A stretch of 64,000 nucleotides of DNA from Rostratula benghalensis (lineage: Eukaryota > Chordata > Aves > Charadriiformes > Rostratulidae), in NCBI GenBank assembly GCA_013399305.1, contig VXAI01000183.1, forward strand, positions 979,145 to 1,043,144. The letters are read 5' to 3'. Under the pieces are notes generated by a model that did not search any database, was not told where the DNA came from, and saw only the letters and a list, made by a program, of their open reading frames with translations. A program made the translations under genes and the position numbers. Positions 12,001 to 25,062 of the stretch are shown piece by piece. Position 1 is the first letter of the stretch, and every line of letters begins with the position of its first letter.

Positions 12001-12375
12001 TTTGTATGTGGACTGCCAGATTCAAAACCCCAAAGCATTGAGGCTAACGAGGATACTATGGTTTGCCTTAAAAAAGGTACTAAATTCAAACTCACACCTG
12101 AAGGAGCCTGTGGTACTCAAAGAAAATTCACTCAAGTTATTAATATACTGAGTTAGATATCTCTCCTTTGGTCACCAAAGCTGGTCTGTCAGAGGGCATA
12201 AGACAATAGGGAGTTGAAAAACTCCCCAGGTTGAAGAGACTCGACTCCCTGCGGGGAGAGGGGCATCTGGTCCATTAGAGATAAAGATATATTTATTTTC
12301 ATTGCAGTCAGCCTTTAGCATTCTCCAAACTATGTTCCATCTAGTCAAAATGACCCGCAATGATTAACAAGCAGG
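9061..12375. other. Non-coding, A+T-rich stretch
   Basis: I recognise no gene, transposon or RNA gene. The complementary open frames at 9523-9804 are a mirror pair in the same segment, which argues for chance rather than coding. Confidence 0.55.
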
Positions 12376-12391
12376 AAAAAAAAAAAAAAAA
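12376..12391. repeat. Poly(A) tract (A16)
   Basis: Simple homopolymer preceded by GCAGG. No retroposon body recognised. Confidence 0.85.
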
Positions 12392-15030
12392 TGAGAGCAA
12401 AGAACAAAACTGTACTCAAACTCAAGCCTGTATGTAAAATTTGAGATGGTGCTTGTATCTGTAAACTTAGAAATTAATCTGAGCTTATAGAAATACCCGT
12501 TTTAAGATTAATAATTCAATTACAATTTCACAGGAGCAGAAACAGCCAACAGAACGTATGCCATAGTGCCTTTCTGTTATGGCCACAGCTTCCAACATAA
12601 ACCTGATACAGAAATTGTGCAATTACAGTCCATTCAACAAATGGGGTTTTCTTTGGGATAATTTCTGTACCCACATACTTTTCAAGGAGTTTGTTGTTTG
12701 ATGTATCCCACAGATCCCTTTTTAATAGCAAGATGGTAAATAACAAAATATTTTTTAAAAAAAATAATAGAAACTATATTAACCAAAGGACAGTCCATAA
12801 AGTGTTTCTGTACTACAATAACCCTGTGGCTCTATGAGCTGGTGGGTAGTATAAGCAGAATGATCCTGATAAACTGAAGAACTGGAAAGAGATTAATTAA
12901 ATCAGAAACAATAAAGACATATTAAAAAGTTTTCTAGAAAGAATAAATCAAATCACAAATACATTATTACAGAACCTGGGGTCGACAATAATATTACTGG
13001 AAAAGATCTTTGTATTAGTCTCTCTTTGCCTATTATTAAGTCAATCATATGATTCTCATCACTGAAGTATCTGGGTATCTCCCAGTTGCTGGTACATCTC
13101 TCCTTCCTAATTCCCTTATGCAATGGGGAGAGTAACATTTGCTCTTTACAGGTGGAAAACAATCAAACTAAGGGTTCAATCACTTGTCCAAAGTTACAGA
13201 GGATCCTGAGAGTATGAAATTCGGGAATGAAATAGTTCTCCTGCATCCTATTTAGGCAAAGCGCCTGCCAGTGTAAATAAACCTTGTAAAATCAGCTTTG
13301 CCAAACTGGTCTCTGTTCCAAGTTCATGTCTCTCTGATCTTCCTCATGCTCAGTTATTCACTTACAATGACCTTCTCACACAATTTTATGGGTGCAGTAA
13401 CAAACGACCTAAAAGCCTTACCCTCCCTACAAGCAGTAATGTCCTGCCTAAATTGTTTTGGTACTTTCTCTGATATTCGACTGACATGTTTTATCGTAGT
13501 CATTTTCATGACTAAATCCACTTCACCTTCTCAGCATAAAAAAAATTCATTTGTCAAGGATGAAAAGCACACAATACCCTGTAAAAAGACCAGAATCCTT
13601 CCTAGGCAACGGTAGATCAATGGCTAAGACAGGTACATGTCATCAGAACGTCTTAGCTTGAAGTGTTAATTTTGTTTTCAAGTGAAATTCCTGAAAGACT
13701 TTCTGACATTCAGAGTGAAAAGATCCCAAGTCAAGACTTTGCTTGGCAACTTCACTCCACTTGTTTTGTTCTAGCAATTGTTTGCTCAGTATTTATTCCC
13801 AGGTTTTGTTCTCATGTCACCTCCATACCCACTCTGCTGCCCTTGTTTATCACATGGGTTTCTACACGCTCATAATTCTTTGAGCTTCCTTTTAAGTAGC
13901 TTGGAAAAAAAAATAAATCACAGTATGAGTTCATGAAACAATGTATGAATAAGTCATTTCCTGCTTTAAATACACCTCTGAGTAAATGATCCAGAGACTT
14001 TTCAAGAACCATTTACATAACAGTCGCTGATACAGTCTTCAAATTTTCATGTCAATCTCAAAATGGCATTTTAAATCACCCCATTTTCCTAAATGAGGTG
14101 AGCAAATTTTAAGAGCAGATTTTCCAACTCCTAGAGCTCTTCTTTTAGTTACAAATCTTTAAATGTTGAATTCCCCTCTTCTTCCTTCATTGGGGGTAGT
14201 GCAGAAATGTCGGAAATGCTCTATATGTATAACCTATAATCCAAATGGAGTAGGGGAGCTACTTCAATTAGTACATTTGCTTTTACAACTACAAATGCCA
14301 TAAATTTCAGCAACTGTCAATCCCACTTCACAGCCTGCAGTTTCAAAATAAAATCCGGAGGCTTTGCTAGATGTGAATAACCATCTTCTGCATTACTACT
14401 GGGAAGTCACCTATGGATCACAAGATGCTCAACAAGTTGCAAATAAATTTAGGTAATTTCCAGGGATAATTCCTAGAGAAGTAAATTAAGAGGCAGGAAT
14501 TTTCCTTCTATATGGATTTCTGAAGTAGTGTGAGAACACCTATGCTTCCTTGGGCTCAGAAGCCAAGAACAGGCTTCAAAGGCAAATCTCTCCCTCAAAT
14601 CTCGTTGGAATGGGAATAACAGTAAGGAAAATAGAGAAGTTTCTGGATACAGCTCCTGTAACAGTGTGTTTGCTCCAAAGACACCAAGGGATGCATACTA
14701 AATCATGAAATGGATCATCAAGTGATCACAAGCTCCATGTGCTAGCTCCACACAAGGTGCTACAGGGCATTAGTGAAAATTTTTCTTTGCCTTAGGGTGG
14801 CACAGGACTGAGCTGAAGAGCTTCTTTCCCTTTGATTGGAGCTAAGGATTTCTGCTTCCAGCCTGAGAACAGAGAGCCAGTGTTCAGATGAGCTTCTCTT
14901 GAAATATCTTGGCGCTCAAAGGTCTCAGAGCACAAAAGAAAGGGCAGAGGCAGAGATTGTGATCTCTGGCACTGCAAGAATTTCTTTGGGGACCAGCCTC
15001 TACATTTGCAAAAGCCCCGATTATTTTTAC
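12392..15030. other. Non-coding, A+T-rich stretch
   Basis: No repeat family or gene recognised. The longest frame (13298-13615, plus) has no family resemblance. Confidence 0.55.
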
Positions 15031-15051
15031 TTTTTTTTTTTTTTTTTTTTT
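15031..15051. repeat. Poly(T) tract (T21)
   Basis: An uninterrupted T21. It could be the poly(A) tail of a minus-strand retroposed piece, but no body is recognised to its right. Confidence 0.85.
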
Positions 15052-18000
15052 GCTGAGCCAGGAGTTTATGAGATGGCGGAATAAAAGAGAACATCCATAG
15101 CAGTTGGCACTTTTGTTTGAGTGACCCAAAAGAACTCATGGATTGGGAGGACATAAATTCCCAAAGATACTGCCACATTTCTTTTTTTCAGCTTCCAGTC
15201 TGAGTGCCAAAAAATAGGACAGTTGACTTTGATGTGCCCTATTCCCAGGCAGCTGTTTTGACCCTGAGAGACTAAAACCCACAGAATAGCCCATTCTTCA
15301 AGTTCACTGAAGAGGTCATACCCTTGTAGGTGTTGAATCCAGAAATACAACGTGATTTAAAACAGAGCTAAAGGAGAAGACAAAGCAACTGGGGGATGGA
15401 GGGAAGTTGCCAGAAGGCTGACTCCAGGCTGAAGCGTAAAAAGAACAAGAAAAAGGCAAGGCACGTTCACAAAGATCTTAAAAGGGAATCTGCAAAAAGT
15501 CAGAGGGCAAGGACCTGTGACCCTATCCTAACAGAGCTGAGCATGAGCACTGGGTCACCTAAGCTTTTGAAAGGACCTGAGAAGGAGAGGTGCAATCCAT
15601 CATCTTTATTACCAGCTACGCCATGCACGGGAAAGGGGAGAAGATTAGAGGCACCCCCCCATGCTGAATTGTTAGGATTTCTCAGAAAACCTTCACACGT
15701 AAGGCTTAGCAAAAGGACAGCACTGCCAGAGGAGAGGAAATTAAGAAAGACGATGTCAAAAGTAGGGGGGAAAAAAAAAAAAGTAACAGGTGGAAAAGGC
15801 AGAAGAAATCAGAGGGGAAATTGCTTCTTGCTTTTGTTACAGTAATCTCAGAAGTGCCTCTTTCTGGTAGAAGTCATGATTTTATCGAATTTCAACAGGA
15901 AGTGGTGCCAAGTCTGTTGCACAATAAACACCGGAGAAGAGGGTTTAGAGGACGTATCAGTCACAACTCCATGACATGTTAGTGATGCATGTTTCTTAGG
16001 GTGAGAGCAAACAGCATAATTCAACTTCTAATGAAGTCAAACAACCCAAAAAGTAAAAGAGCAAAAAGGAAGCACTCCCTCTCTCTCCCATCACAAAACA
16101 CATTAGCAAAATGGAGTGTTCATGATTAATTCACATTCCTTTCTGATCGTCTATCTTGCCTAAAGCAGCATAAAATTCAACTCATTGTTTCTTCTCTCTG
16201 AAGATATAGGAGACATGACATCATGGCATCTCATGTAACAGTCAAACCAGAAAGCACAGCTGAGAGGTTTTGAGGTTTCCTAGCAAACATCAGGATGTCT
16301 GCAGCAATTTTACCTATTTGGTGCGAACTCCAAACTGTCTCCACAAGGAAAGGATTTATGAGACACTTTGCAAAGAGCACACCATTCGCTGCCCCCGCTG
16401 TGTGTTGATGGACAGAAAATTCTACAACATCATATTATTTTAGGACTCAAGGCTCCTAAATTAGGCCATAAAAATGCAGAGAGTGGAGATCCTCACAACT
16501 ACAGAGAGACTCGGGGATACATGGAGATGGACTCCTTTGCTGGATAGAGAGATAATTAGAAGTTAGTGACAATTTGTACAATATACAAGGAGAGAAAAAC
16601 GTTTTCTTCTGTAAAGAAGAAAGCTAAAACACTGCAAGTATACTATACTTCTTCATAAGAGCAAGCTTTTTGAAGCTTTTTCAATTAAACCCAGCAAACT
16701 CTTCAAAATCTTTCAGAACAATCAAAATTGTTCCAGATCTCACCTGACTCCGTTCTACATTTTCATGCAAGAAAAAGTTATTTCACTTTGAAAATCTGCA
16801 TAATTAAAAACGGTACTGTCTTCTGATTGATAAAGTTTCAAGTGACAGCTTTGCAGCAAGCTGCCTCCCACACAGAAGCAATTTGTAAAAGCCTTTCAGA
16901 GTTTTATGTAACTGAAAAATCCAAGTTGCTTTCATCCAGGTCTGTCTTTCCAGCACGAGTTTAAACGTTACTGCAAGAAACTGCAACAAACATGTGCTCA
17001 AATATAAGATTAATTTAGATACTGATAATTTTGCCTAATTATGAGGCACCTAATGACAGCAAAGTTTTTTTTGTTCTTGTTCTTATTTTGAATTTGGCAA
17101 ATTTTGAAGCTATTTTATATTTAAGGCCCAACTCAGCCCTAATTTTTCAAACACACCTGGACACATAACACACACTTCCTGTCAGTTTAAAACCCAAAGC
17201 GAATCCCACGAGAGCAAATCCTAAAGGAACTTAAGCAAGAAGAAATAGAAGATCCCATTAAGTCTTTCACTGGGTTTGGGTGAATACAAATCTCTATTTG
17301 TTTTCTATTTTCAGTCATATAGCACATTAAACACTAGAGGGAGTACAGAAGAAAGTTGAATATTTCCCTTGGACAAAAGTGGAGTATGAAGAAAATCTGA
17401 ACGTGGTTTCACTTTAATCCATATCTCTCCAAAATTTTCAGAGATTTTGAAAGTGGATAGGATAGTACAATCACCTGGGCTAGGTATACATTTCCTGATG
17501 GTTTATAAGAATTCTAGTTCTAAGAAAATAATCTAAAACCCAAACAAACAACCCAGATGTCAATATTTGCCTTCCCAAGCACATCTTTAGCTTTTAAGGT
17601 AAAGTACAAGTGATGCCCTTTGCACAGCAAAAAACCTGAAAGCAATGCAGCTGGATCAGTTTGCCCAATATAACTCAGTAAAGCACATTTTTACTAAAAT
17701 AAGACACACTTTGAGGGGGGTTTTTTGTGTTTAATAACCTGATCTAGTCCTTATAATCACGTAATTGTGATATTTAAGAACAGCTGCTGCAAAGTTATAT
17801 AAATGCAGTAGAGAAACTGAGCCAAAACATTAAATTGAGTGCATTGAAAGGCAAGAGAAAAAAGGCATTAAAAAGAATAAAATACTACAAAAATTTAAAG
17901 ATATTACTGTTTTAGTACTGTTACATATGGCTAGTAAATTATTCTAATACTTTAAAATTATAGTCAGCTATAACCTAAGGTTCAAAATAAGTATATCTCC

Positions 18001-18384
18001 AATCCCCATGAAAATGAACTTTAATTTACTTTGTATTTTGACTGTTCAAGAGAAAATGGCTCAAATCAGTGAAAGAGAAATCATAATTTGGATGAGACTA
18101 TTAGGACTAAAAGTCAAGTGAGAAGAAGAGCTGCCTATATGGAATATTTTGCTTTATACTTCTCATTTCCTTTGTGATAAAGAACCAAACCCAAAATTCA
18201 GTGCAATTTCCACAAAGTAAAAAAAATTAGATAATGGCACAAGGAAAACATTAGGGAAATACAGATCTACAAATCATCCAATAATAATAAGGCAAATCCA
18301 CAGGACAAATATTCTGCCCTCTTAAAATAAAAAGTTAGTCATTCCCAGCTTTGGTACAGAAGCAAGAAATCAGAGATTCATGAA
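15052..18384. other. Non-coding stretch with a purine-rich segment
   Basis: From about 15400 to 15840 the plus strand is rich in A and G (AAGAACAAGAAAAAGG-like), giving a lysine-rich open frame of 149 codons that reflects composition only. The remainder is A+T-rich with no recognised repeats. Confidence 0.5.
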
Positions 18385-18490
18385 AGAACCTCCTCTGTAA
18401 GACCCCTGCAGGTTTCTGGCCCAAACACCTGCTCAAGATGGAGCCAGCTTCAAAGCCAGATCAAATCACTCGAGGCCTCATCCCCTTCCT
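18385..18490 (-). mobile_element. CR1 LINE fragment (old)
   Basis: Read on the plus strand, the phrases CACCTGCTCAAGATGGAGCC and AGATCAAATCACTCGAGGCC resemble the reverse complement of the 3' part of a CR1. The copy is degraded and its limits are approximate. It lies about 170 bp from a plus-strand CR1, so the two face opposite ways. Confidence 0.5.
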
Positions 18491-18657
18491 CACTTCCCAG
18501 AGCGTTTTAAATGTTTTAAATGCTGTTATCCTGAGGTCATTGCAGCCAGGGCTGATCAGCCACTGATCTCCACATCCCCGGCCACTTCCATCCCATTCTT
18601 CACTCTTCCAGCAGAGGACCTCACCTAAGGAACCAGAGAGGTGTTTTTTACAAGAGC

Positions 18658-18932
18658 ATGTAGAAATAGGATGAGGGGTAATGGCTTCAAAATTTAAGTG
18701 GGGAGATCGAGATGAGATCTGGGGAAGAAATTCTTTGGTGTGAAGGTGGTGGGAGCTTGGCCCAGGTTGCCCAGAGAAGCTGTGGCTGCCCCATCCCTGG
18801 AGGGGTTCAAGGCCAGGTTGGAGGGGGCTTGGAGCAACCTGGTCTGGTGGGAGGTGTCCCTGCCCAGGGCAAGGGGGTGGAATTGGATGATCTTTAAGGT
18901 CCCTTCCAACCCAAACCACTCTATGATGTGTG
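18658..18932 (+). mobile_element. CR1 LINE, 5'-truncated 3' end
   Basis: It contains the CR1 3' block: the codons around CAGGTTGCCCAGAGAAGC (the LPRE-like motif near the end of ORF2), CCATCCCTGGAGGGGTTCAAGG, then GATCTTTAAGGTCCCTTCC and a short tail CTCTATGATGTGTG. This is the normal 5'-truncated form of CR1. It is closely similar to the copies at 47413, 55999 and 61329, so all four belong to one subfamily. The tail has lost the perfect octamers. Confidence 0.92.
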
Positions 18933-21900
18933 AACTTGTCTTGGGGGGGGTCACACTCTCCAGAGATCTCCAACACTGCTTCCAACCTAACCCATTGTCT
19001 TTGCAGCAGATGGTCAAAGTCTGCCATGGGAATGATGAAGCTTCCTCAAGCTTTTTGAAGAAACCTCGTTTCAACTATTCCTGTGCACCATATGCCACCC
19101 ATGCCATGTCCTACACCAGCTTCTCCAGTTCTCCTGCCCCAGACTCCCTCACCCAGCTTGGTGCCTGCTCCCCAGACTGGTTCTCAGCATGAGCTGCTCC
19201 TTAGAATATAAGCTCCCCCATCCTCATCTCAAACTTCATCCCCCAAATACTTGAAATGCCCTGTTTATACACAAATTCCTTGTCAAAATGGAAGACAAGG
19301 GCTTTGTTTCATATTGGTTTCCTGACCTTTTCCAAAGAAAACATCAGCCAATTAGTTGTGCCCCATGCTCACAAGTCTGAAGACTTTTTAGTTTCCTACA
19401 GAAGATGACAGCAGCCTGAATGATGAGGTAAAATTGCTCAAGACAGCAAACCCAGCACACCCTTTGCCAGGCACATTTGAATGACTTGCTTTTTCACAGT
19501 CAGTCGAATTCTCTCTTTTGTTCCAGCTCTGTTGTGAGCTTTCAAAATCCAAGTATTACTTAATTCAGGAGTTTGTCAGATAAAAGAGATATTTTCAGAG
19601 GAGGTTTTCATTTAGGAGTGATTTGTTCTTGCTGGGGAGTATTCTTATCAGCAAATCTATATTAATTATTAAATACCTACTTTAAGTATATTTTTTGTTA
19701 GTTACTTGCAAGTGGGATTTGTTTTTTTCTACCTGCCCAGTAAAACAGGAATCAACCACTCACCCTCTGTATCTTTGGACTACATGGAGTCCAAATTCCC
19801 TTAGACAAGAGAGAAGGGGGAATTTTGACTCTCATTCTGCACAACTTTGCTGCAAGCTGTGTTGTGTGTGACTGCTTCACAGAGCGAATGTGGAAAAAGA
19901 AAATATTTGTATCGTAGTAATGGTCTCATCTATCTGTAGCACTTGACACCACAGCTGCCAGCTGTACGGATAAATATCATGTTGCAGATAGATTGTGTCT
20001 GCAAAGCAGCGAAAATGGAATGTTAATTTAAGCTCAGCCGTGCTAAAACCAGGGAGGGCTCCGAGCATGCTCGGCGTAAGCAAGGTCTCCCCAAAAGCCT
20101 GAGCCTTGCTCTGAGCTGAGGGCCTTCTTAAAGTACTTGAAATTAGTAAATTCTCTAACTAACTTGAGTCCTGAGTCTAACAGCTATTAGAGACAAGCAT
20201 ACACACACACACTACTTTTCCACCTACTGTTGTAGCATCCAAAGCCATGCTTGAAAACTTTTTCTTTTCTTTTAAGCCAAGCAAAGACATTTTCCTTTTA
20301 TCCATCTTTCTGCCCACCCATCTATAAGATAATGAGGATGGACCAAGGACAGTATTTACTACCCACAACAACTAGAACTCCATCACTGTATTTAGAGAGA
20401 AATACATCCATCCCAGCACTGCTTTTCTTGGATTCATGCATGCAAGAAACTTTCTGTAGCTTAATAAACCAATGCATGGCATTCAAATCAAATTAAGTCC
20501 CTGCATGGGTTCTTGCTCAAACAGAAGATCAAGTGTAGTTATTGGTTAGACTACCATAGTATAATTAGGTATCTGAGCCTTCAGAAGTGATAAAAAATAT
20601 TGAAAATTGCGCTAAAACAAGAGGAAAAAAAAAAAAAAAAAACTTACACAACAGCTTCAAATAGAAACCTGCAGTTGATGTGAGTTACTGGTGTCCTCCT
20701 GACAAGCAAGAGGAAAGAAAATGTAAAAAAAAAAAGTCATCTCAACTCCAGTATTTTAACTGCTTATGCTTCTCAACAGTTTTGAGCCATTGTACTTTCT
20801 GTTCTTCAAATGGTCAGACTTGAATATCATCTCCTATTGCACTTTTGGAGACACAAGGCTGGACTAAGACAGAGACTGGCCTGTTCCAGTAGGCATTTAC
20901 TATGTTCTTATCTATCTTCATACATGAAACTAAATCAACTGCTTTGTATATGCAGCCAGAGAAAGCACTCGTGGCAGGACAGGTTCCAGTACCTTACTGC
21001 AGATCATCCAGCAAAAGTAAACTTTAGACTTCCCTTGCTGTCCCCCAGACTTTGCCACCGATCTACTACACGTGCCTGTGCAAAACTTCTCTTCCATCTG
21101 TGAGTTGCTCAAGATATAAAAAAATGGCCTCCAGCCCTCAATGAGGAGATCCCAGATGCTTTATAAAACCTTCTCTTCACCAAAAAAGCTTGCAAACTCA
21201 TTAACTTTATCCACCCGAGAAGCTCACCTGAAAAGGCAACTTCTTCCAGACTAAAAGAGCTAATTTCAAATTTTGTTAACTTCTTAGAGTGTAAGACCTA
21301 AATTAGGCTATATGGACTCCTACAATTATTCATTTGCCTTCACGTAAGAAGTCAGGATCAAAACCACTAAGAACTTAAGTTTTTCATAAGTGCTACAGGC
21401 TAGAAGACATGAATATGGTTAGGTTGTATAAAACACTTGGTTGAGATGGGCACTGAACAGCACTAGGGTATCTGGGCACTAGAACACTGCAAAAAAAATT
21501 AGAAATAGCCAAAGCATGAAAACTAAAGCAGAAATGGGGAAGGAGAGGAATGGGCAATGAGGATACGAGTGAGTCCTTCTGTTGTGGTACAGTCCTTTCT
21601 ATTATCTTTGCTGGTTCTAAATCACTTCTGTCAAGGCAAGAAATGAAAGAGACTTTGCTCTTCAGGTTACAGACAATGAATATCCCTGTTGTCAGTCAAC
21701 TGTTACAGAACTTCAGCTAAGCAGTTGTTAATTGTCTTAATATCTAGGCACTTTTTCTACTTCATAGTAATTTTCCATCCTATTAGTTTTTATGTCAGAA
21801 GTCACGCAGAACTGACTCTATTTATCTTTTGCACACTGGTATAGTTAAGAGTTTCTTAAAATGCAGACCTGAATAAAATCTTAATAACCCTGTTAATTTG

Positions 21901-24180
21901 TCACCGATCTGAAAACTGAACTTGAAATAGTTTGCAGAATCTCTTCCACACAGGTCTTTTGTTTTAATTGAACTTTTCTTTTTCCCACAGGAAAGCTAAT
22001 TTAGGATGACTTGCCAGTAGTAAAATTGAAATTCTTTGGCTAATTAATTTTTGTACCTGAAACTGAATATAGCTGACTTTTTTTTTTCCCCCCAGTTTTT
22101 AATACCTCCCTCTCAAAAATTCAATCCTTGGCATATGAAACCAAAGGAGCGTTAGAAAAGTTTTCGGGAATTAGAGAACTTTACTGGAATTAGAAGGTTT
22201 AACAGGGATTACTTTCTAGGCATATAAAAGTTTTTCATCTCTACAGAGCCAATAGCTAAAATACTTGCAAGGTCTGGAGCCAGCATGGGCTTCCATTACA
22301 GAAAAATTACATGGTGAGACAAGAACCCCTGAACTTTTCAACCTTACTTCCACCAGTAAAAAAACAGGAGAAAGTTTAATTTTTACAGGCCGAGATGAGA
22401 TACATTGTATGATTAGATAAATCCATGAAAGCTTCTGTGTAGTTATACCCTAAAGGGATAAATTTCACCCCGAGTACCACTGGGGGTGAACATGGTTTCA
22501 AGCATCAGGACTGTTGCTTACCTTGGGCTTTTAGACTGAAACGTTTGTGTTGCATCAGGTTGGGCCTCAAACATTTCTCTGTTATTTTCTTTAATCTAAA
22601 ACGTTCTATTTAAATACTGCCACGCCTTTAACACTCTAAAAATCACCCAATCTTTCACACTAACGCTTATAGATATTTCTTACCCTTCTACATCTCTTAG
22701 CAAATGTTCCTCGCTTTGGATTTTTGCCTAGATGATAGAACAGTATCTTACTGCTTTGTATTTGCTGATGGCAGAGCTAAGATCAACTCTGGTAATTGCA
22801 ATTAAACTTGTAATAAATTTAAAACCCTTGTTATGCATACAAATGCTTCTGTGCAATGCCCAGAGGTCAGATTTCATGGCCGAGTGGGACACGGGACCTC
22901 TTTAGCAGCACAATGGAGCAGGGCTGAAGGATGTCTCCCACTACACAGGACTCCCCACAATGTGTCCAGCAGAATTTAACTCCCCAACCCTCATTTTGCT
23001 TTCCCTCATACATCATGAAGACCCTACCAGGGCACTACTGGGATGTGATATATCCCAAGGCTGAAGGCAAAGCACACAACATCTCACCACATCTCCAGCT
23101 GTGCCACATCCCTCAACAATGGATGCTCCCAATAAGCCACAGAACAGTTGTTTTCTTTTTCATACACAGTCCTGGAAGCAGAAAAATCACTAGTTTTTCT
23201 GTTCTCTTCCCTTTTTCCCTTGTACATCTTTCTACACCTCTGGAGATCTGGCTGAGAGCTTTCAAAGAATTAATCTGCGACTCTGGAAGAGACAAAAGAG
23301 CACCTGCTGAAGGCGTGACGGCAACGCTGTGCTGTATATTGGCTTGTCTCACTCCTTCTTGATGGCTTTCTGACCAGTCCCACCTTCACCCCGTAGGTTT
23401 TGAGAGCATTTGTTGGAAATTTCACACTGCAAAACGTGCACATTTAACACCACACTGGTCAGACACCAAAGCCATCCACAGATTTACAAGGATGAAAGGG
23501 TCAGCTGCGTATTTCATGAATCATTGCTACAGATTTGAACCTTTTGAAGCCTCACAAATGAGGACCAGCCCTCAGGCCTGCTGTGGTGCAGGTGGACGAG
23601 CTCAGTTTTACAGGGTGAGACACAGAAACTCCTCCAGGAGACATTTGTCAGTTCGGAGCAGACCCTCCAGAGCCACCTCTCCAACCCAACCGCAGTAGCC
23701 TGGAAGGAAGGTGATGTAAATGAGACACCACAGCAACACCCTTCCCAGGCCTGCTTATCTCAAAATACTAAATTAAAGAAAGAGCAGGTGTCTGGAATGT
23801 CTAGGCTTGCAGTTGCTTCAGATATGTGGGGAAGTGTCGGTGTTTTGCTCCCATTGATCTGGTTTTGGTGAGCAATACAATCTCGGAAGGAGAAAGAGGT
23901 CCTGTACGTGCACGAACATCCACCACCTGTAAAGTGCAGCTTCTCCCCTTCATCTCACCCTCTTTGAAAGCTTCTTTTCTCTTGTCCCACAGCCCCATTG
24001 GAGACCCCAACCCTTCCCAAGCATTCCCATAAACCAACGCCGATTCCCAACAAACCAAAAGACTGACTGAACTCACCTTTTAAACTCATCTCCCAGTTTG
24101 GGAGTTCTGCTGGTGCATTTGATTACGCACATGGCAAACACACGAAGAAGGATATTTATGCAACTCAGGATGTTTGAAGC
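18933..24180. other. Non-coding stretch
   Basis: No gene is recognised. Small features: (CA)n at about 20200-20212, A18 at 20625-20642, and an inverted repeat TTCACCCC / GGGGTGAA at 22464-22490. The 143-codon frame at 22931-23362 has an antisense partner and no family signature. The segment from 18933 to 19200 is C-rich without a recognised repeat. Confidence 0.5.
20625..20642. repeat. Poly(A) tract (A18)
   Basis: Uninterrupted A18 in A+T-rich sequence; a second, shorter A run lies about 80 bp downstream. Confidence 0.85.
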
Positions 24181-25062
24181 AGACACAGATCAGAGAACAG
24201 CCCAGGCTGGAAGGGACCTCCAAAGGTCTTCTAGTCTGACCTGCCCACAGTCAGCAGGGACACCCCCAACCAGACCAGGTTGCCCAGCACCTCGTTGAGC
24301 CTCACCTTGAATATCTCCAGGGAAGGGGCCTCAACCACCTCCCTGGGCAACCTCTTCCAGTGGCCATCACCCTCACAGGAAAAAACTTATCCAATCTAAT
24401 ATCCAATCTAAAGCTGCTCTTCTCCAGCTTGAAGCCATTTCCCCTCATCCTATCACTGCTAGTCTTTGTAAACAGACTCTCCCCAGCCTTCCCAACTTTC
24501 CTGTAGGGCCCCTTCAGGTGCTGGAAGGCTGCTGTTAGGTCTCCCCAGAGCCTTCTCTTCTCCAGGCTGAACAACCCCAGCTCCCTCAGCCTGTCCTCAT
24601 GGCAAAGGTGCTCCCACCCCCTGATAATTTTTGTGGCCGTCCTCTGGACCCGCTCCATCAGGACTGTGTCCTTCCTATATTGAGGGCTCCAGACCTGCAC
24701 ACAGGACTCCAGGTGAGGTCTCACCAGAGCAGAGTAAAATGGCAGAATCACCTCTCTGGACCTGCTGGCAAAGCATCTTTTGATGGGGCCCAGGATGGGA
24801 TTGCCTTTCTGGGCTGCTCCTGTCCAGCTTTTCCAGTCCCTTTCCTCAGGGCTGCTTTCTAACACCTCATCCCCTGGTCCTTATTGATAGTGAGGATGGT
24901 TCCAGCCCAGGTGCACAGCCCTGTTGAACCTCATGAGGTTCACCTGGGCCCACCTCTCCAGACTGTTCAGGGCCCTCTGGATGATGTCCTGACAACACCA
25001 CACAGCTTGGTGTCATCTGCAAACTTGTTGATGGTGCAATATATGTCTTCTTCAAGTCACAT
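24181..25062 (-). mobile_element. CR1 LINE, 5'-truncated, with remains of reverse transcriptase
   Basis: This is the longest uninterrupted CR1 of the window, about 880 bp on the minus strand. It runs from the RT catalytic region through the ORF2 C terminus to a degenerate 3' tail (24181-24200). FADD, the catalytic motif of the LINE reverse transcriptase, is encoded at 25012-25023. The body then carries frameshifts and stops, so it is dead. It is more diverged from the other copies and belongs to a different subfamily. A 12-bp tandem duplication lies inside it at 24388-24411. Confidence 0.95.
24302..24865 (-). pseudogene. CR1 ORF2 C-terminal fragment (187 open codons)
   Basis: The frame reads SREVILPFYSALVRPHLESC and later LRELGLFSLEKRRLWGDL, the conserved C-terminal part of CR1 ORF2p after the RT catalytic core. 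LINE ORF2p is an endonuclease/reverse transcriptase that copies its own RNA at nicked chromosomal DNA; this piece has neither the endonuclease nor an intact RT. An extra four residues (RLDIRLDK) come from a 12-bp in-frame duplication. Near 24350 the frame slips, so the expected HW..LPREVVE segment is encoded in another frame. The ATG is not a natural start. Confidence 0.9.

Noticed and set aside
15396..15845. 149-codon lysine-rich frame
   Set aside because: It reflects A/G-rich sequence, including an A run coding KKKK. No family resemblance.
18461..19192. Overlapping frames of 126-188 codons on both strands
   Set aside because: They lie over the CR1 3' end and C-rich flank; G+C-rich CR1 sequence gives open frames in several frames.
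22931..23362. 143-codon frame
   Set aside because: Overlaps an antisense frame and has no family signature.
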